From Oceanisphaera profunda (lineage in GTDB: Bacteria; Pseudomonadota; Gammaproteobacteria; Enterobacterales; Aeromonadaceae): DNA of 64,000 bases. Shown piece after piece: positions 25,803 through 36,042 of the stretch. How positions within the stretch are numbered: position 1 is the first letter of the stretch; each line of letters starts with the position of its first letter. The stretch lies in the NCBI RefSeq assembly GCF_002157895.1, contig NZ_CP021377.1:2852001-2916000 (forward strand), written 5' to 3'. The position numbers were made by a program, and so were the translations under genes. Under the pieces are notes generated by a model. It saw only the letters and a program-made list of their open reading frames with translations, had not been told where the DNA came from and made no database searches.

Positions 25803-26841
25803 TACCGAACAGCTAATGGTGACGGAAGATCAGCGCAAGGTGCTCGAGAAAATGACCGGCACTGAAAAAGCGGCTTTGCTGATGCTGAGCTTGCGCGAAG
25901 AAGACGCGGCACAGATTTTTCGCCACTTAGATCCTAAGCAAGTGCAGCGCCTTGGTATGAAAATGGCGGCAGTAGGAGATTTTGGGCCAGACAGGGTTGG
26001 CGCAGTACACCGATTATTTATTGAAGATATTCAGCGTTTCACCAAAATTGGTGTCGGCAGCCAAGACTTTGTGCGTAATGCATTAGTGGCAGCGCTGGGT
26101 GAAGATAAAGCTGGGCGCTTGGTAGATCAAATCTCGGCCGGTGCGGGCTCGCGCGGCCTAGACTCGCTGAAATGGATGGATGCCCGCCAAGTGGCGGGTA
26201 TTATTTTGAACGAGCATCCGCAAATTCAAACCATAGTATTGTCATATTTAGACCCTGAGCAAGCGGCGGAAATTTTGCAGCTGTTTGCTGAGCCGGTGCG
26301 CCTAGATTTAGTGATGCGTATTGCTGAGCTTGAAGAAGTGCAGCCCGCGGCACTGCAAGAGCTAAACGACATTATGGAAAAACAGTTTGCCGGCCAAAGT
26401 GGTGCCAAGGCGGCGAAAATGGGCGGCTTGAAGGCCGCAGCGAGCATTATGAACTATCTGGATACTTCGGTTGAAGGCACCTTAATGGATGCCATTCGTG
26501 ACGAAGACGAAGAAATGAGCATGAAGATCCAGGATTTGATGTTTGTCTTTGAGAATTTAATTGACGTAGACGATCGCGGCGTGCAAATGCTGCTGCGTGA
26601 AGTGAACGGTGAGTTGCTACAGCGCGCGCTAAAAGGCGCGGATGATCAGCTGAAAGAGAAATTTTTACGTAATATGTCTAAGCGGGCGGCAGAATTACTG
26701 CAAGACGACTTAGAAGCGATGGGGCCGGTACGGGTCAGTGATGTGGAATTAGCGCAGAAAGACATTTTGGCAGCAGCACGACGCTTGGCCGACAGTGGCG
26801 AGCTGATGCTGTCTAAAGGCGGCGGAGACGACTTTGTATGA
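25795..26841 (+). CDS. fliG: Flagellar motor switch protein FliG
   Basis: C-ring protein that contacts the stators. The 348-residue product has the N-terminal FliF-binding domain (MTGTEKAALLMLSL), the middle domain with the EHPQ motif (NEHPQIQTIVLSYL, about residue 140) and the C-terminal torque domain with charged residues (MFVFENLIDVDDRGVQMLLREV). Starts inside the end of fliF (ATGAGTAA overlap) and overlaps fliH by ATGA. Confidence 0.95.
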   Translation: MSNTEQLMVTEDQRKVLEKMTGTEKAALLMLSLREEDAAQIFRHLDPKQVQRLGMKMAAVGDFGPDRVGAVHRLFIEDIQRFTKIGVGSQDFVRNALVAALGEDKAGRLVDQISAGAGSRGLDSLKWMDARQVAGIILNEHPQIQTIVLSYLDPEQAAEILQLFAEPVRLDLVMRIAELEEVQPAALQELNDIMEKQFAGQSGAKAAKMGGLKAAASIMNYLDTSVEGTLMDAIRDEDEEMSMKIQDLMFVFENLIDVDDRGVQMLLREVNGELLQRALKGADDQLKEKFLRNMSKRAAELLQDDLEAMGPVRVSDVELAQKDILAAARRLADSGELMLSKGGGDDFV

Positions 26842-27725
26842 GTCGGCATCCTTACGGCGCAAAACCTGGGCGCATCCCTGCTGGGCGCAACTCTGAATTA
26901 AGCAGAGAATTTGGCAGCGAGTTAGATGCAGAGCTAGCAGCAGGGCCAGATTCAGACAGCTGGCCTTGGCCTGACTTATCGGAGCCTAAGGTTAAACAAT
27001 CTCAGCCTGAGCCCACGCAAGCTCTGAATATTAAGCGTCGGGCCATTGTGGAGGAGGTTGAACCTGAATATGACCTTAAGCCTGAGCCGTTAACCGCTGA
27101 AACTTTAGAGGCTATTCGCCAAGCCGCCTATGAAGAAGGTTTTGAGCAGGGCAAGCAAGAGGGCATGACCGCTGGCCATGAAGAAGGCCGCTTAACTGGC
27201 ATGCAGCAAGGCCATGATACGGGTTTGCAACAAGGGCTAGAGCAAGGCTTGAATGAGGGCCGCGAACAAGTTGCAGCTCAAGTGCAGCAGTGGCAGCAAC
27301 TCATCGGTCAGCTACAAGCGCCGTTGGCGCAGATTGATAAAGTGGTGGAGCAAAGTGTGGTGACGCTGGCTCAAGAGTTGGCGCGCAATTTATTGAAAAT
27401 AGAAGCTACCACGTCTCCGCAACTGTTATTGGCGACGGTGCAAGAGGCTATGTCTGCCTTGCCCGGTGCCGATAATCACGGTGATAGCACCAAAATCACC
27501 TTGTATTTACACCCAGAAGATTTGGCTGTTATTGAACAGCATTTTGATCAACAAAGCCGTGAACAGCGCCATTGGCAGTTGATCAGTGAACCTGCCCAAG
27601 CTCGGGGTGATCTACGAGTAAAAACTGCAATGTCAGAGCTAAATGTGAGTTTGGCACTGCGCATTGATGAACTGATGGCAAATTTTCTTAAAGCTAATTG
27701 GTCACGTTTTCATGCCGCAGAGTAG
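26838..27725 (+). CDS. fliH: Flagellar export regulator FliH
   Basis: FliH binds the ATPase FliI and docks it at the export gate. The 295-residue product has a charged N-terminus, a Gly/Gln-rich helical repeat around residues 95-145 ([19 protein letters not shown], the GxxxG-type FliH repeats), and a conserved C-terminal domain ([17 protein letters not shown]). Starts in the fliG stop (ATGA) and overlaps fliI by 14 bases. Confidence 0.92.
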   Translation: MSRHPYGAKPGRIPAGRNSELSREFGSELDAELAAGPDSDSWPWPDLSEPKVKQSQPEPTQALNIKRRAIVEEVEPEYDLKPEPLTAETLEAIRQAAYEEGFEQGKQEGMTAGHEEGRLTGMQQGHDTGLQQGLEQGLNEGREQVAAQVQQWQQLIGQLQAPLAQIDKVVEQSVVTLAQELARNLLKIEATTSPQLLLATVQEAMSALPGADNHGDSTKITLYLHPEDLAVIEQHFDQQSREQRHWQLISEPAQARGDLRVKTAMSELNVSLALRIDELMANFLKANWSRFHAAE

Positions 27726-29058
27726 AACATCACTTCTTCATCGATTGCATGCCTACCAAACCAAAGGCTTAGTACCCGCCATGGCCGCCAGTGGCAAACT
27801 TACCCGGGTGGTGGGCTTAACGTTGGAAGCCGTAGGTTGTACCGCCGCCGTGGGCAGTCTGTGTAAAATTCAAACGTTGTTTGGCGACATGGACGCCGAA
27901 GTGGTGGGCTTTTCTGACGATAAGCTGTTTTTAATGCCCAGCGAGTCGCTAAAAGGCGTGATCCCCGGCGCGCGCGTGACTCCTGTGGGCCAAGGCGAAG
28001 GGGTGCCGGTGGGCATGGAATTACTGGGCCGAGTGATAGACGGAATCGGCCAACCGTTAGACGGCTTAGGCCCAATTGTGACCAGCAAAACTGCTGATTT
28101 TACTGCTCCACGGTTAAACCCCATGGCCCGCAAACCCATTCGTGAGGTGATGGACGTGGGTGTGCGCGCCATTAACGCACTGATCACCGTCGGCCAAGGC
28201 CAGCGTATGGGCTTATTTGCGGGCTCTGGCGTGGGTAAAAGTGTGCTCATGGGCATGATGACCCGCGGTGCTAAAGCCGACGTAGTAGTAGTGGGTTTAA
28301 TTGGCGAGCGGGGCCGAGAAGTAAAAGAATTTATCGATGAAATATTAGGGGATGAAGGGCGTGCACGCTCAGTGGTGGTAGCGGCACCTGCGGATTCGTC
28401 GCCCTTAATGCGTCTTAAGGGCTGTGAAACGGCGCTGACTTTGGCTGAATATTTTCGTGACCAAAATTTAAACGTACTGCTGCTGATGGACTCCTTAACC
28501 CGTTACGCCCAAGCCCAGCGTGAAATCGCGCTGGCCGTGGGTGAGCCGCCTGCCAGTAAGGGGTATCCGCCATCGGTGTTTGCCCGCCTGCCGGCACTGG
28601 TAGAGCGCGCCGGTAACGGCGCCGAAGGGCAGGGCAGCATTACCGCCTTTTTTACGGTATTAACCGAAGGCGATGACTTACAAGATCCGATTGCTGATGC
28701 CTCGCGGGCCATCTTAGATGGCCACATTGTTTTGTCTCGTCAATTGGCGGACAGCGGTCATTATCCGGCTATCGACATTGAGAAATCCATCAGCCGCGTG
28801 ATGACGGCAGTCACCACCCAAGAGCATCAACAGCAAGCGCGAGCGGTAAAGCAAGCCTATGCGCTGTATCAGCAAAATCACGACTTGATTAACTTGGGCG
28901 CTTATCAGTCGGGCGCCGATCCGCGCATTGATATGGCCATTCAGATCCGCCCGCGCTTAGAGCACTTTTTAACCCAAAGCATGACAGATGCCATTACCAT
29001 GCCCGCCTGTTTAGCTGAGCTTGAAGTTATAAGCAAACCGCTAATGCGAGCTAACTAA
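27712..29058 (+). CDS. fliI: Flagellar export ATPase FliI
   Basis: F1-beta-like ATPase of the flagellar type III export system. The 448-residue product has Walker A GSGVGKS (171-177), the [11 protein letters not shown] segment, Walker [18 protein letters not shown] and the [16 protein letters not shown] motif. Overlaps fliH by 14 bases. fliJ, normally the next overlapping gene, is displaced by 577 bases of repeats. Confidence 0.96.
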   Translation: MPQSRTSLLHRLHAYQTKGLVPAMAASGKLTRVVGLTLEAVGCTAAVGSLCKIQTLFGDMDAEVVGFSDDKLFLMPSESLKGVIPGARVTPVGQGEGVPVGMELLGRVIDGIGQPLDGLGPIVTSKTADFTAPRLNPMARKPIREVMDVGVRAINALITVGQGQRMGLFAGSGVGKSVLMGMMTRGAKADVVVVGLIGERGREVKEFIDEILGDEGRARSVVVAAPADSSPLMRLKGCETALTLAEYFRDQNLNVLLLMDSLTRYAQAQREIALAVGEPPASKGYPPSVFARLPALVERAGNGAEGQGSITAFFTVLTEGDDLQDPIADASRAILDGHIVLSRQLADSGHYPAIDIEKSISRVMTAVTTQEHQQQARAVKQAYALYQQNHDLINLGAYQSGADPRIDMAIQIRPRLEHFLTQSMTDAITMPACLAELEVISKPLMRAN

Positions 29059-29635
29059 TAGAGAGGGAGGGTAAAGGCGGAACTCACGGGCGAGTGTTGT
29101 GTTTTTAGTTATAAGTGTTGAGTTAAGTGCTTTCACTCAGCATTCAATACTCACAACTCAGCACTGTGGCTTTGTAGGTGTAAACCTGAAAACCATCCTG
29201 CTTCGCAGGACCCGCGAACAAGTTGCGGGCTACAAGAGACCTGTGGCTTTGTAGGCGAACGCTTGCTCTCGCATTACGCCGCAGGCGGAACTTACGGGCG
29301 AGTGTTGGGTTTGAGTGTTGAGTTAAGCTTTTCATCCAACATTCAACACTGTGGCTTTACCGGCAGCTACAAAGAACAGACCAAAACAGGGTGCATTATG
29401 GTTGAAGTTCATACGTAATCAGGTATTGGTAAGAGCCAGCAAAGACGTTAGAGGATGGTAATTAGGTTGTCCTCTTCACGCTTCACCCTTAACAGATTTT
29501 ATTCAGATCTGATCACTCTTTTTCCGTGTTCTTCCGTGTTCTTCCGTGTATTCCGTGGCAAAAAGGGATTTAGGTTTGGTGTTATGTTTCCGCTTCACTC
29601 TCTACATTTCACTCAGTTGGGCGAGACCCTAAGCC
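29059..29635. repeat. Repeats inserted between fliI and fliJ
   Basis: Degenerate heptamers at 29094-29160 and 29309-29352; a two-hairpin repeat in minus orientation at 29170-29237; a GGCGAACGCTTG-type hairpin at 29250-29290; one end of the 290-bp MITE-like element at 29362-29423; reverse CCACGGAATACACGG-type repeats with a duplicated ttccgtgttc unit at 29519-29562. No gene or clear promoter for fliJ. Confidence 0.75.
29362..29423. mobile_element. Truncated copy of the 290-bp MITE-like element
   Basis: Matches the last 62 bases of copy A (5831-6120) with a few changes, ending GTAATCAGG. The other end is absent. Confidence 0.65.
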
Positions 29636-30076
29636 ATGAGCAGAGCATTACATTTGTTATTAAATCAGCTGGATATTCAAGAGCGTAAAGCATCGGCTGA
29701 GTTAGGTGCGGCGCAGTTGCAATTACAACAACTGGCACAACAGCAACAGACCTTGAGTGAATATCAGCGCAATTACAGTGAAGAGTTTCAAAATCGTGGG
29801 CGCGAAGGCTTAAGCGCTAATCAATTTAGTCACTTTCAGGGGTTTATTAATAAGCTAGAAGTCGCTCAAGAGCAGCAGCAAGATGGGCTTAAAAATGCCC
29901 GTGAGCAGATGGAAAAAAGCCGCACCGCCTGGATGGCGGTACGCGCGCGCAAGCAAGCCATTGAAACCCTGCTGGAGCGGGAAGCCGAGCGCAAACAAAT
30001 TGAAAGTAACCGTCAAGAGCAGAAGATGCTCGATAACCTCGCTATTTACCGATTTTACAATCAAAAAAAACGCTAA
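29636..30076 (+). CDS. fliJ: Flagellar export chaperone-like protein FliJ
   Basis: FliJ is a coiled-coil stalk protein that couples the FliI ATPase to the export gate. The 146-residue product is almost wholly helical and Gln/Glu/Arg-rich (LQLQQLAQQQQTLSEYQRNY; KQAIETLLEREAERKQIESN), the expected antiparallel coiled coil. Start ATG at 29636 follows a weak ribosome site. Isolated between repeats from both fliI and fliK. Confidence 0.88.
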   Translation: MSRALHLLLNQLDIQERKASAELGAAQLQLQQLAQQQQTLSEYQRNYSEEFQNRGREGLSANQFSHFQGFINKLEVAQEQQQDGLKNAREQMEKSRTAWMAVRARKQAIETLLEREAERKQIESNRQEQKMLDNLAIYRFYNQKKR

Positions 30077-30500
30077 CAGCCAGCGCCCTAGCGTAGCTGG
30101 ATGGTTTTAGATCCAAACCTAAACCGTGCCTCATACTCTTTGCCTACGAGATGCCACAAAAGGCACAAAATAAACCGGCCCGAATAAATTGGGCCCTACA
30201 AAAGACGGGTGTCCTGTAGCCGCCCCTTGTTTGTAGATAGAGAGTTTCGGCGGGCCAGCGTAGCTGGATAGTTTAAAGCTCACATCAAGAACCAAACCGT
30301 GCCGAATAAATTGGCACACTACAAAAGACACAGAGCAAACCGTGGCGAAGTTCTTTTCACCGAAGAGGCGGCCACCTTGTATGTTTAAGTGTTGCTGCGC
30401 AAAATCGGCCTCTACAAAAACCAAAAAATCGCTCCTGTTTTCATTCAACATTAAAAACTAAGCATTCAACATTGTTGCAGCGTAGCGCTGCCTTTACATC
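30077..30500. repeat. Repeats inserted between fliJ and fliK
   Basis: Hairpins of the two-hairpin family at 30177-30205 (GGCCC-gaataaattg-GGCCC type), 30211-30272 (a CCGCC/GGCGG stem with an unusually long tip), 30298-30325 (TGCC-gaataaatt-GGCA) and 30345-30380 (GAAGTTCTTTT-tipped), then degenerate heptamers at 30444-30475. No gene supported. Confidence 0.7.
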
Positions 30501-30501
30501 T

Positions 30502-30518
30502 TGGTTCGCTTCTTGCAT
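30502..30518 (+). promoter_or_regulatory. Sigma54 promoter of the fliK operon
   Basis: TGGTTCGCTTCTTGCAT, with GG at 30503-30504 and GC at 30515-30516 separated by 10 bases. Lies about 100 bases before fliK and would drive fliKLMNOPQ. Confidence 0.8.
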
Positions 30519-30614
30519 CGATCTGGTATTAATCTTGGGTTGCTAGGCTATGGCGCCGAGGTGGAGCATTTTAGGCTGGTGATTTAGCCGCAGATTTATG
30601 GGGAACACTTCATC

Positions 30615-32000
30615 ATGACTATGAACATAATGTCTGTAAGCGTTAATGCACGCCAAAGTAGTGGTGGCGGGAAGACGGATACTGCTGCTGAACATGGCGC
30701 AGAGTTATTTGCTGAAGTATTTACCCAAGAGTCAGACACACAGTCGGCAGAAAATGTAACTGCTAAGCCAAATACCGATGAGTATGACAAGCCGCGAGAG
30801 CAGGATGAGCAGAGTGAAGACTTGCTCTATGCAGCAGCGAATACGCAAGTGCCGTCGGATCTTGGTTCTGAAATAAAATATCCGTCAAACGTAGCATTGG
30901 CATCTAAGGCTGAGCGGGCTCAAGCAGCGCCTATTTCTCCTCCGGTGACAGACCCTGATGCAGCAGCCGAACTAGAGAGTGATGCTGTTAATGGATCACA
31001 GCGGCAAGGCGGCAGAGCTTTGCCGCCGGAGATGGAGCGGGTATCTAAGAACGACAATGAGTTGATGCTGTTGTCTGAGTCGCTCGCTAAGCTAAATAAA
31101 ATGTCCACTGCACCGCTTGCTCAGTCTCATCAGACCATGAATATAAGTATTAATGCCGAGCAGTCTAGCGCCGCCCAGCGGTTGGTTGAGTCGGCGAACA
31201 TCCCATTATCTGATCCTGACTCTGAAATTGAGCCCAAAAACCGAGCGGTTACCTCAGAGATGAAACCGCTAACGGATATGGAGTCATCTGAATGGATGGC
31301 ACAAATTGAGCATGGGCGTCGTTGGGCTCAAACAAGTGCTGGAGATGCCCAAGCCAATTCAACGGTTGAGGCCGAAGAGGCCGGTGTTTTATTGTTTAAT
31401 CGTGACAACCCAGTGCTTAGCACCTTACCAGAGCGCGCCGCTACATTAGATAAAGCGCTAACGTTACATGGCTCTGCCGAGCAAAATGCCAAGCAGCTGG
31501 CGCAGCAAGCGCAAGTGGTGGTCAGCCAAAACTTACAAGAAGCAGACATTAAGCTGAATCCGTCTGAGTTTGGCGCCATGCGTATTCAAATTCGCATGGA
31601 GCAGGGCGAAGTACAGGTACAGTTTGTGGCTAGTCACCCGCAAGCGCGAGAATTACTTGAGCAAGCCATGCCGCGTTTAAGAGAAATGCTGCAGCAGCAA
31701 GGTATGAACTTACACCAAGGGCAACAACATACGGGCCAGCAAGGGCAAGGCCAGCAATCGGGTCAACAGCAAACAGCGCAAGCGAATGCCAACTTTTTGT
31801 CTCAACAAGGTTTTGGTCAAAGTGAACATGGCCAATCTGCACAGCAGCAGGCAGATCAGCAAGATAGCCACCCAGCAGGACAAGAAAGTGAGTGGCGCAG
31901 TTATTCCGCCGCCGGTGACGAGCTACAACAGCAGGTCGTAGATAAGCGCACCCCCGCACTTTATGGTGCGGATGACGTCAGAATAGACTTTTTTGCTTAA
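30615..32000 (+). CDS. fliK: Flagellar hook-length control protein FliK
   Basis: FliK is the secreted molecular ruler that sets hook length and switches export specificity. The 461-residue product has a long, variable N-terminus rich in Ala/Glu/Ser/Gln, and the conserved C-terminal switch domain (ADIKLNPSEFGAMRIQIRME, VASHPQARELLEQAMPRLRE at about 320-380). A Gln/Gly-rich stretch (HQGQQHTGQQGQGQQSGQQQ) follows. Start ATG at 30615 has ggggaa upstream. First gene after the sigma54 promoter. Confidence 0.9.
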   Translation: MTMNIMSVSVNARQSSGGGKTDTAAEHGAELFAEVFTQESDTQSAENVTAKPNTDEYDKPREQDEQSEDLLYAAANTQVPSDLGSEIKYPSNVALASKAERAQAAPISPPVTDPDAAAELESDAVNGSQRQGGRALPPEMERVSKNDNELMLLSESLAKLNKMSTAPLAQSHQTMNISINAEQSSAAQRLVESANIPLSDPDSEIEPKNRAVTSEMKPLTDMESSEWMAQIEHGRRWAQTSAGDAQANSTVEAEEAGVLLFNRDNPVLSTLPERAATLDKALTLHGSAEQNAKQLAQQAQVVVSQNLQEADIKLNPSEFGAMRIQIRMEQGEVQVQFVASHPQARELLEQAMPRLREMLQQQGMNLHQGQQHTGQQGQGQQSGQQQTAQANANFLSQQGFGQSEHGQSAQQQADQQDSHPAGQESEWRSYSAAGDELQQQVVDKRTPALYGADDVRIDFFA

Positions 32001-32048
32001 GTGAAACGAGTACACTAGGGCTCGATAAATAAGGTACATAAGGTAATC

Positions 32049-32522
32049 ATGGCCGACAATCTCACTATGCCTAAAATGGCATGGTACAAACGTAAACTTA
32101 TTTTAATCATACTGGCGCTGATCATCGTAACAGTGGTTGTCGCCGCAGTAGGCTTTTTAAAATTCTCAAGTGAGCCAGTGGCCATTGAACCTGAAGTGGA
32201 TAATACAACGCTGTATGTGGGGATGTCTCAACCTTTTATTTTCGCTGTAGTGGCGGGGCGGCGTGAGCGTTTAGTGCAGATAGAAGTGCAACTAATGGTG
32301 CGCGGCGCTCAAGGCCAAGTGTTGGCTCAGCGTCATCTTCCGTTATTAGAAAGCACCTTATTAACCGTATTTAGTGGGCAAACAGCCGATAACTATTTAA
32401 CGGCGGAAGGAAAAATTACCGTAAAGCAAGAAGCATTAGATGAACTGAATGCAGTGCTTACCGACCAAGTGGGTAGTCCTTTGGTTGAAAAAGTGTTGTT
32501 TACCAATATCGTAATGCAATAG
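32049..32522 (+). CDS. fliL: Flagellar basal body-associated protein FliL
   Basis: FliL surrounds and activates stator units at the basal body. The 157-residue product has a cytoplasmic N-terminus, one membrane helix (LILIILALIIVTVVVAAVGF, residues 16-36) and a periplasmic stomatin-like domain (LVQIEVQLMVRGAQGQVLAQ). Seven bases separate it from fliM. Confidence 0.92.
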   Translation: MADNLTMPKMAWYKRKLILIILALIIVTVVVAAVGFLKFSSEPVAIEPEVDNTTLYVGMSQPFIFAVVAGRRERLVQIEVQLMVRGAQGQVLAQRHLPLLESTLLTVFSGQTADNYLTAEGKITVKQEALDELNAVLTDQVGSPLVEKVLFTNIVMQ

Positions 32523-32529
32523 GTGAATC

Positions 32530-33588
32530 GTGAGCGATCTATTATCTCAGGATGAAATTGATGCCCTGTTACACGGGGTAGATGATGTAGAAGATGATCC
32601 GACCAGCAATGTTGGCGGCATCTCCATGTTTGACTTTTCCTCTCAAGATCGCATCGTGCGTGGGCGCATGCCGACTCTTGAGATGGTTAATGAACGTTTC
32701 GCCCGCCATATGCGCATTAGTTTATTTAATATGATGCGCCGCGCCGCCGAAGTGTCGGTAAATGGCGTGCAAATGATTAAGTTTGGCGAGTACGTGCATT
32801 CACTATTTTTGCCCACCAGTTTAAATATGGTGCGCTTTCGGCCGTTAAAAGGCATAGGTCTGGTGACCATGGAAGCGCGTTTGGTGTTTATTTTGGTGGA
32901 CAACTTTTTTGGTGGCGACGGTCGTCATGCCAAAATTGAAGGCCGTGAATTTACGCCCACCGAGCGGCGCGTGATTCAATTGCTGCTCAAATTAGTGTTT
33001 GAAGATTATAAAGAAGCTTGGGCACCGGTCATGGATGTGGAGTTTGAGTATTTAGACTCAGAAGTGAACCCCACCATGGCCAATATCGTTAGCCCCACCG
33101 AAGTAGTAGTGGTGAGCTCGTTTCATATTGAGCTGGACGGCGGCGGCGGTGATTTTCACGTCACCTTACCCTACGGCATGTTGGAGCCCATTCGTGAGCT
33201 GCTGGATGCGGGGGTGCAAAGTGATAAAGGCGAAAATGACCTGCGTTGGAGCAAGGCGCTGCGCGATGAAATTCTCGATGTGAAAGTGGATATGTCGGTG
33301 CGGCTGTTAGAAAAAGAGCTGAGCCTTGGCAATATTATGGAGCTTCAAACTGGCGATATTATTCCCATCGATATGCCCGAGCATTTGTTAGTGTCCGTAG
33401 AAGGCTTGCCGACATTTCGTGGCCAATTAGGGCGCTCGCACGATAAAATGGCGGTGAGAATTAGTGAAAAGATCAAGAAGCCAGACACCATTAAAAACGA
33501 ACTCAATCAGGTAACGCGCCGCGGTATTCGCATTGACGGTGAAGCCGAATTAGCAGAATTAGAAAGAACGATCGAGGATGCATCATGA
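32530..33588 (+). CDS. fliM: Flagellar motor switch protein FliM
   Basis: C-ring protein that binds phospho-CheY. The 352-residue product starts with the CheY-binding peptide MSDLLSQDEIDALLHGVDD, followed by the middle domain (with GGDG motif) and a C-terminal SpoA domain (LGNIMELQTGDIIPIDMPEH). Start is a GTG. Overlaps fliN by ATGA. Confidence 0.95.
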   Translation: MSDLLSQDEIDALLHGVDDVEDDPTSNVGGISMFDFSSQDRIVRGRMPTLEMVNERFARHMRISLFNMMRRAAEVSVNGVQMIKFGEYVHSLFLPTSLNMVRFRPLKGIGLVTMEARLVFILVDNFFGGDGRHAKIEGREFTPTERRVIQLLLKLVFEDYKEAWAPVMDVEFEYLDSEVNPTMANIVSPTEVVVVSSFHIELDGGGGDFHVTLPYGMLEPIRELLDAGVQSDKGENDLRWSKALRDEILDVKVDMSVRLLEKELSLGNIMELQTGDIIPIDMPEHLLVSVEGLPTFRGQLGRSHDKMAVRISEKIKKPDTIKNELNQVTRRGIRIDGEAELAELERTIEDAS

Positions 33589-34007
33589 GTGATGAACAAA
33601 ACGAGATAGATGACGTTTGGGGCGAAGCCATGGCCGAGCAGAGCGTTAAAGAAAGCCAGCCGAAACAAGATGATGCACACTCGGTCAAGCCCGTAGAGCT
33701 GGATGACTTTCATCAGGATAATAATACGCCGTTGTCTGGCGACGAAAGACGCAAACTGGACGCCATCTTAGATATTCCGGTGACCATTTCGATGGAAGTA
33801 GGCCGCACTCAGATCAGCATTCGTAATCTGTTGCAGCTTAACCAAGGCTCGGTAGTTGAGCTGGACCGTTTAGCGGGTGAGCCGCTGGATGTGATGGTTA
33901 ACGGCACATTGATCGCTCACGGCGAAGTGGTGGTGGTGAACGACAAGTTTGGTATTCGACTGACCGATGTGATCAGCCAAACCGAACGTATTAAAAAGCT
34001 TAAATAA
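33585..34007 (+). CDS. fliN: Flagellar motor switch protein FliN
   Basis: C-ring base protein. The 140-residue product has an acidic N-terminus and a C-terminal SpoA domain (LDIPVTISMEVGRTQISIRN, LNQGSVVELDRLAGEPLDVM). Overlaps fliM at its start, and its final base is shared with the fliO start codon. Confidence 0.95.
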   Translation: MSDEQNEIDDVWGEAMAEQSVKESQPKQDDAHSVKPVELDDFHQDNNTPLSGDERRKLDAILDIPVTISMEVGRTQISIRNLLQLNQGSVVELDRLAGEPLDVMVNGTLIAHGEVVVVNDKFGIRLTDVISQTERIKKLK

Positions 34008-34381
34008 TGCGCGTATTTCTTATCTTATTACTGCTGCCTACTGCAGTGCTGGCGGAAGGGCCAGAAATTAAGTGGGACTCATGGGCCTTATCTTCCTTGT
34101 TAGTGATTGGCGTTATCTTAGTGCTGGGCTGGATCTTGCGCCGTTTGCGCGGTGCGGCATTATTGGGCGGCAGTCGCCAGATGAAAATAGTGGCTTCATT
34201 GGCACTCGGCCAGCGGGAGCGGGCGATAGTAGTGCAAGTGGGCGAAGAGCAATGGTTGCTGGGCGTTACTGCGCAACAGATCTCTCACTTGGGCAAATTA
34301 GAACAGCCGTTGGCAGTTGAACAGGCGAAAAGTTTCTTGACGAAACGTAATCCTGAGCCGCTCACCAAGGAAGGGCAATGA
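34007..34381 (+). CDS. fliO: Flagellar export assembly protein FliO
   Basis: FliO assists assembly of the FliP ring. The 124-residue product has a signal-like N-terminus ([13 protein letters not shown]), one membrane helix ([17 protein letters not shown]), and a cytoplasmic domain ([20 protein letters not shown]). Small, divergent family; call supported by position between fliN and fliP with overlaps at both ends. Confidence 0.88.
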   Translation: MRVFLILLLLPTAVLAEGPEIKWDSWALSSLLVIGVILVLGWILRRLRGAALLGGSRQMKIVASLALGQRERAIVVQVGEEQWLLGVTAQQISHLGKLEQPLAVEQAKSFLTKRNPEPLTKEGQ

Positions 34382-35190
34382 GCAGCACGATGAACCTTGG
34401 GTTAGCGTCTGGTTTGAGTGGCGGGGTTACTCGCCTTAAACGGAGCTGGCCAGTCTTACTGCTGATAATGCTACTTATGTTATTGGCCACCCCTGCTATG
34501 GCTCAGCAAGGCATGTCGGCGGTAACCGTGACTACCAATGCGGATGGTAGCCAAGAATACAGTCTGACCTTGCAAGTGTTAGCACTGATGACGGCGCTGT
34601 CGTTCTTGCCGGCGATCGTCATTATGATGACGTCTTTCACGCGGATCATTATCGTACTGTCAATTTTACGTCAGGCAATGGGCTTACAACAAAGTCCTAA
34701 TAACCAAGTGTTGATTGGTATTAGTTTATTTTTGTCATTTTTTATTATGTCGCCGGTGTTAGATAAGGTGAACGAAACGGCCTTGCAGCCTTACTTAGCA
34801 GAAGAGATCACCTCGAAAGAGGCGTTGTCGTTTGCTGAGTTACCGATCCGCGATTTCATGTTGTCGCAAACGCGGGTTAAGGATTTGGAAACCTTCCTTA
34901 ATATCGCCAATATTCAAGTAGATAACGAAGCAGAAGTGCCGCTGCGCGTTATCATCCCTGCTTTTGTAACCAGTGAGCTAAAAACTGCCTTTCAGATTGG
35001 TTTTATGCTGTTTTTGCCTTTCTTGGTGATCGATTTAGTAGTGGCCAGTATTTTGATGGCCATGGGTATGATGATGCTGTCACCGATGATTATTTCATTG
35101 CCCTTTAAACTGATGCTATTTGTGCTGGTGGATGGCTGGAGCCTAATTATGGGGACACTGGCCAACAGCTTTGGCTTAGGAGCCGGATAA
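34378..35190 (+). CDS. fliP: Flagellar export gate protein FliP
   Basis: Core export-gate subunit. The 270-residue product has an extended N-terminus, a cleavable signal ([16 protein letters not shown]), and four membrane segments around the conserved [20 protein letters not shown] and the C-terminal [20 protein letters not shown]. Longer than E. coli FliP (245) because of about 20 extra N-terminal residues; an internal start is possible. fliQ follows directly after the stop. Confidence 0.94.
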   Translation: MSSTMNLGLASGLSGGVTRLKRSWPVLLLIMLLMLLATPAMAQQGMSAVTVTTNADGSQEYSLTLQVLALMTALSFLPAIVIMMTSFTRIIIVLSILRQAMGLQQSPNNQVLIGISLFLSFFIMSPVLDKVNETALQPYLAEEITSKEALSFAELPIRDFMLSQTRVKDLETFLNIANIQVDNEAEVPLRVIIPAFVTSELKTAFQIGFMLFLPFLVIDLVVASILMAMGMMMLSPMIISLPFKLMLFVLVDGWSLIMGTLANSFGLGAG

Positions 35191-35460
35191 ATGAGCCCAG
35201 AAGTATTCGTCGATATCTTTCGCAGCGCCCTGTGGCTAGTAACGGTATTGGTGTCGGCGGTGATCTTACCCAGCCTGGCCATCGGTTTAACGGTGGCGGT
35301 ATTTCAGGCCGCCACTTCTATTAACGAACAAACCTTAAGCTTCTTACCGCGCTTATTGGTCACCCTAGGCGGGCTGGCCGTAGGTGCCCACTGGGGCTTT
35401 GGCATGTTAATGGACTTCTTCTACGAGATAATCGAACAAATACCGCAGGTGATAGGTTAG
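35191..35460 (+). CDS. fliQ: Flagellar export gate protein FliQ
   Basis: The 89-residue product has two membrane helices (ALWLVTVLVSAVILPSLAIG, LLVTLGGLAVGAHWGFGMLM) and the family motif FQAATSINEQTLSFLPR. It starts immediately after the fliP stop. fliR, normally next to it, is separated here by 582 bases of repeats. Confidence 0.94.
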   Translation: MSPEVFVDIFRSALWLVTVLVSAVILPSLAIGLTVAVFQAATSINEQTLSFLPRLLVTLGGLAVGAHWGFGMLMDFFYEIIEQIPQVIG

Positions 35461-36042
35461 TCGAAAGGCGTGAAGGGTGAAGCATAAGGAGGTGAGGGGG
35501 TGAAGAGTAAAGCGGACGAGATAACACCTAAACCTTAAAAAATGGCGGCGGCGTTTTTGCTTATGCCGTCATCCTGACGCAGGTCAGGATCTTGTTTGGC
35601 TTTAGTGCCAAGAGCGAGATACCGGAGCGAGTCCGGTAAGACGGCCAAGAAGAGCGGTGTTTTTGTTTATGCCGTCATCCTGCTGCACGTTAGGATCTTG
35701 TTTTGGTTTAGTAGGCGAACACTTGTTCTCGCATTGCAACCCAGGCGGAACGGTTTAAACGTTCAGCTTCAAAACCCAATATTTTTTTGCAACGGAACCC
35801 ACGGAAGAACGCGGAAAAATCAAGCTGATACAAGCTCGAAAAGAGCCAAGAGATTTTCTTGGTAAGACCAATACCAATCCTAATCGATGATTTGGTTAAG
35901 CTATTACTAATTAAATATCTTTCAGATTTGATCTCTATTTTTCCGTGGGTTCAGTGGATTCCGTTGCAGAGAGTCTTTGAATGTTGTGTCTTTCGTCTGC
36001 TTGAACGTCGTCATTACGCTTCACCATAGTTAAAGGAACCGC
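35461..36042. repeat. Repeats inserted between fliQ and fliR
   Basis: A complete palindromic element at 35565-35645 in which the right hairpin reads ACCGGA-gcgag-TCCGGT, a compensated variant of ACCGTG-gcgag-CACGGT; a half copy at 35670-35700; a GGCGAACACTTG-type hairpin near 35711-35750; CCACGGAATACACGG-type repeats near 35790 and, reversed, at 35925-35970. No promoter for fliR recognised. Confidence 0.75.

Noticed and set aside
35596-35865. 89-codon frame between fliQ and fliR
   Set aside because: Composed of palindromic element and CCACGG-type repeat; no conserved protein features.
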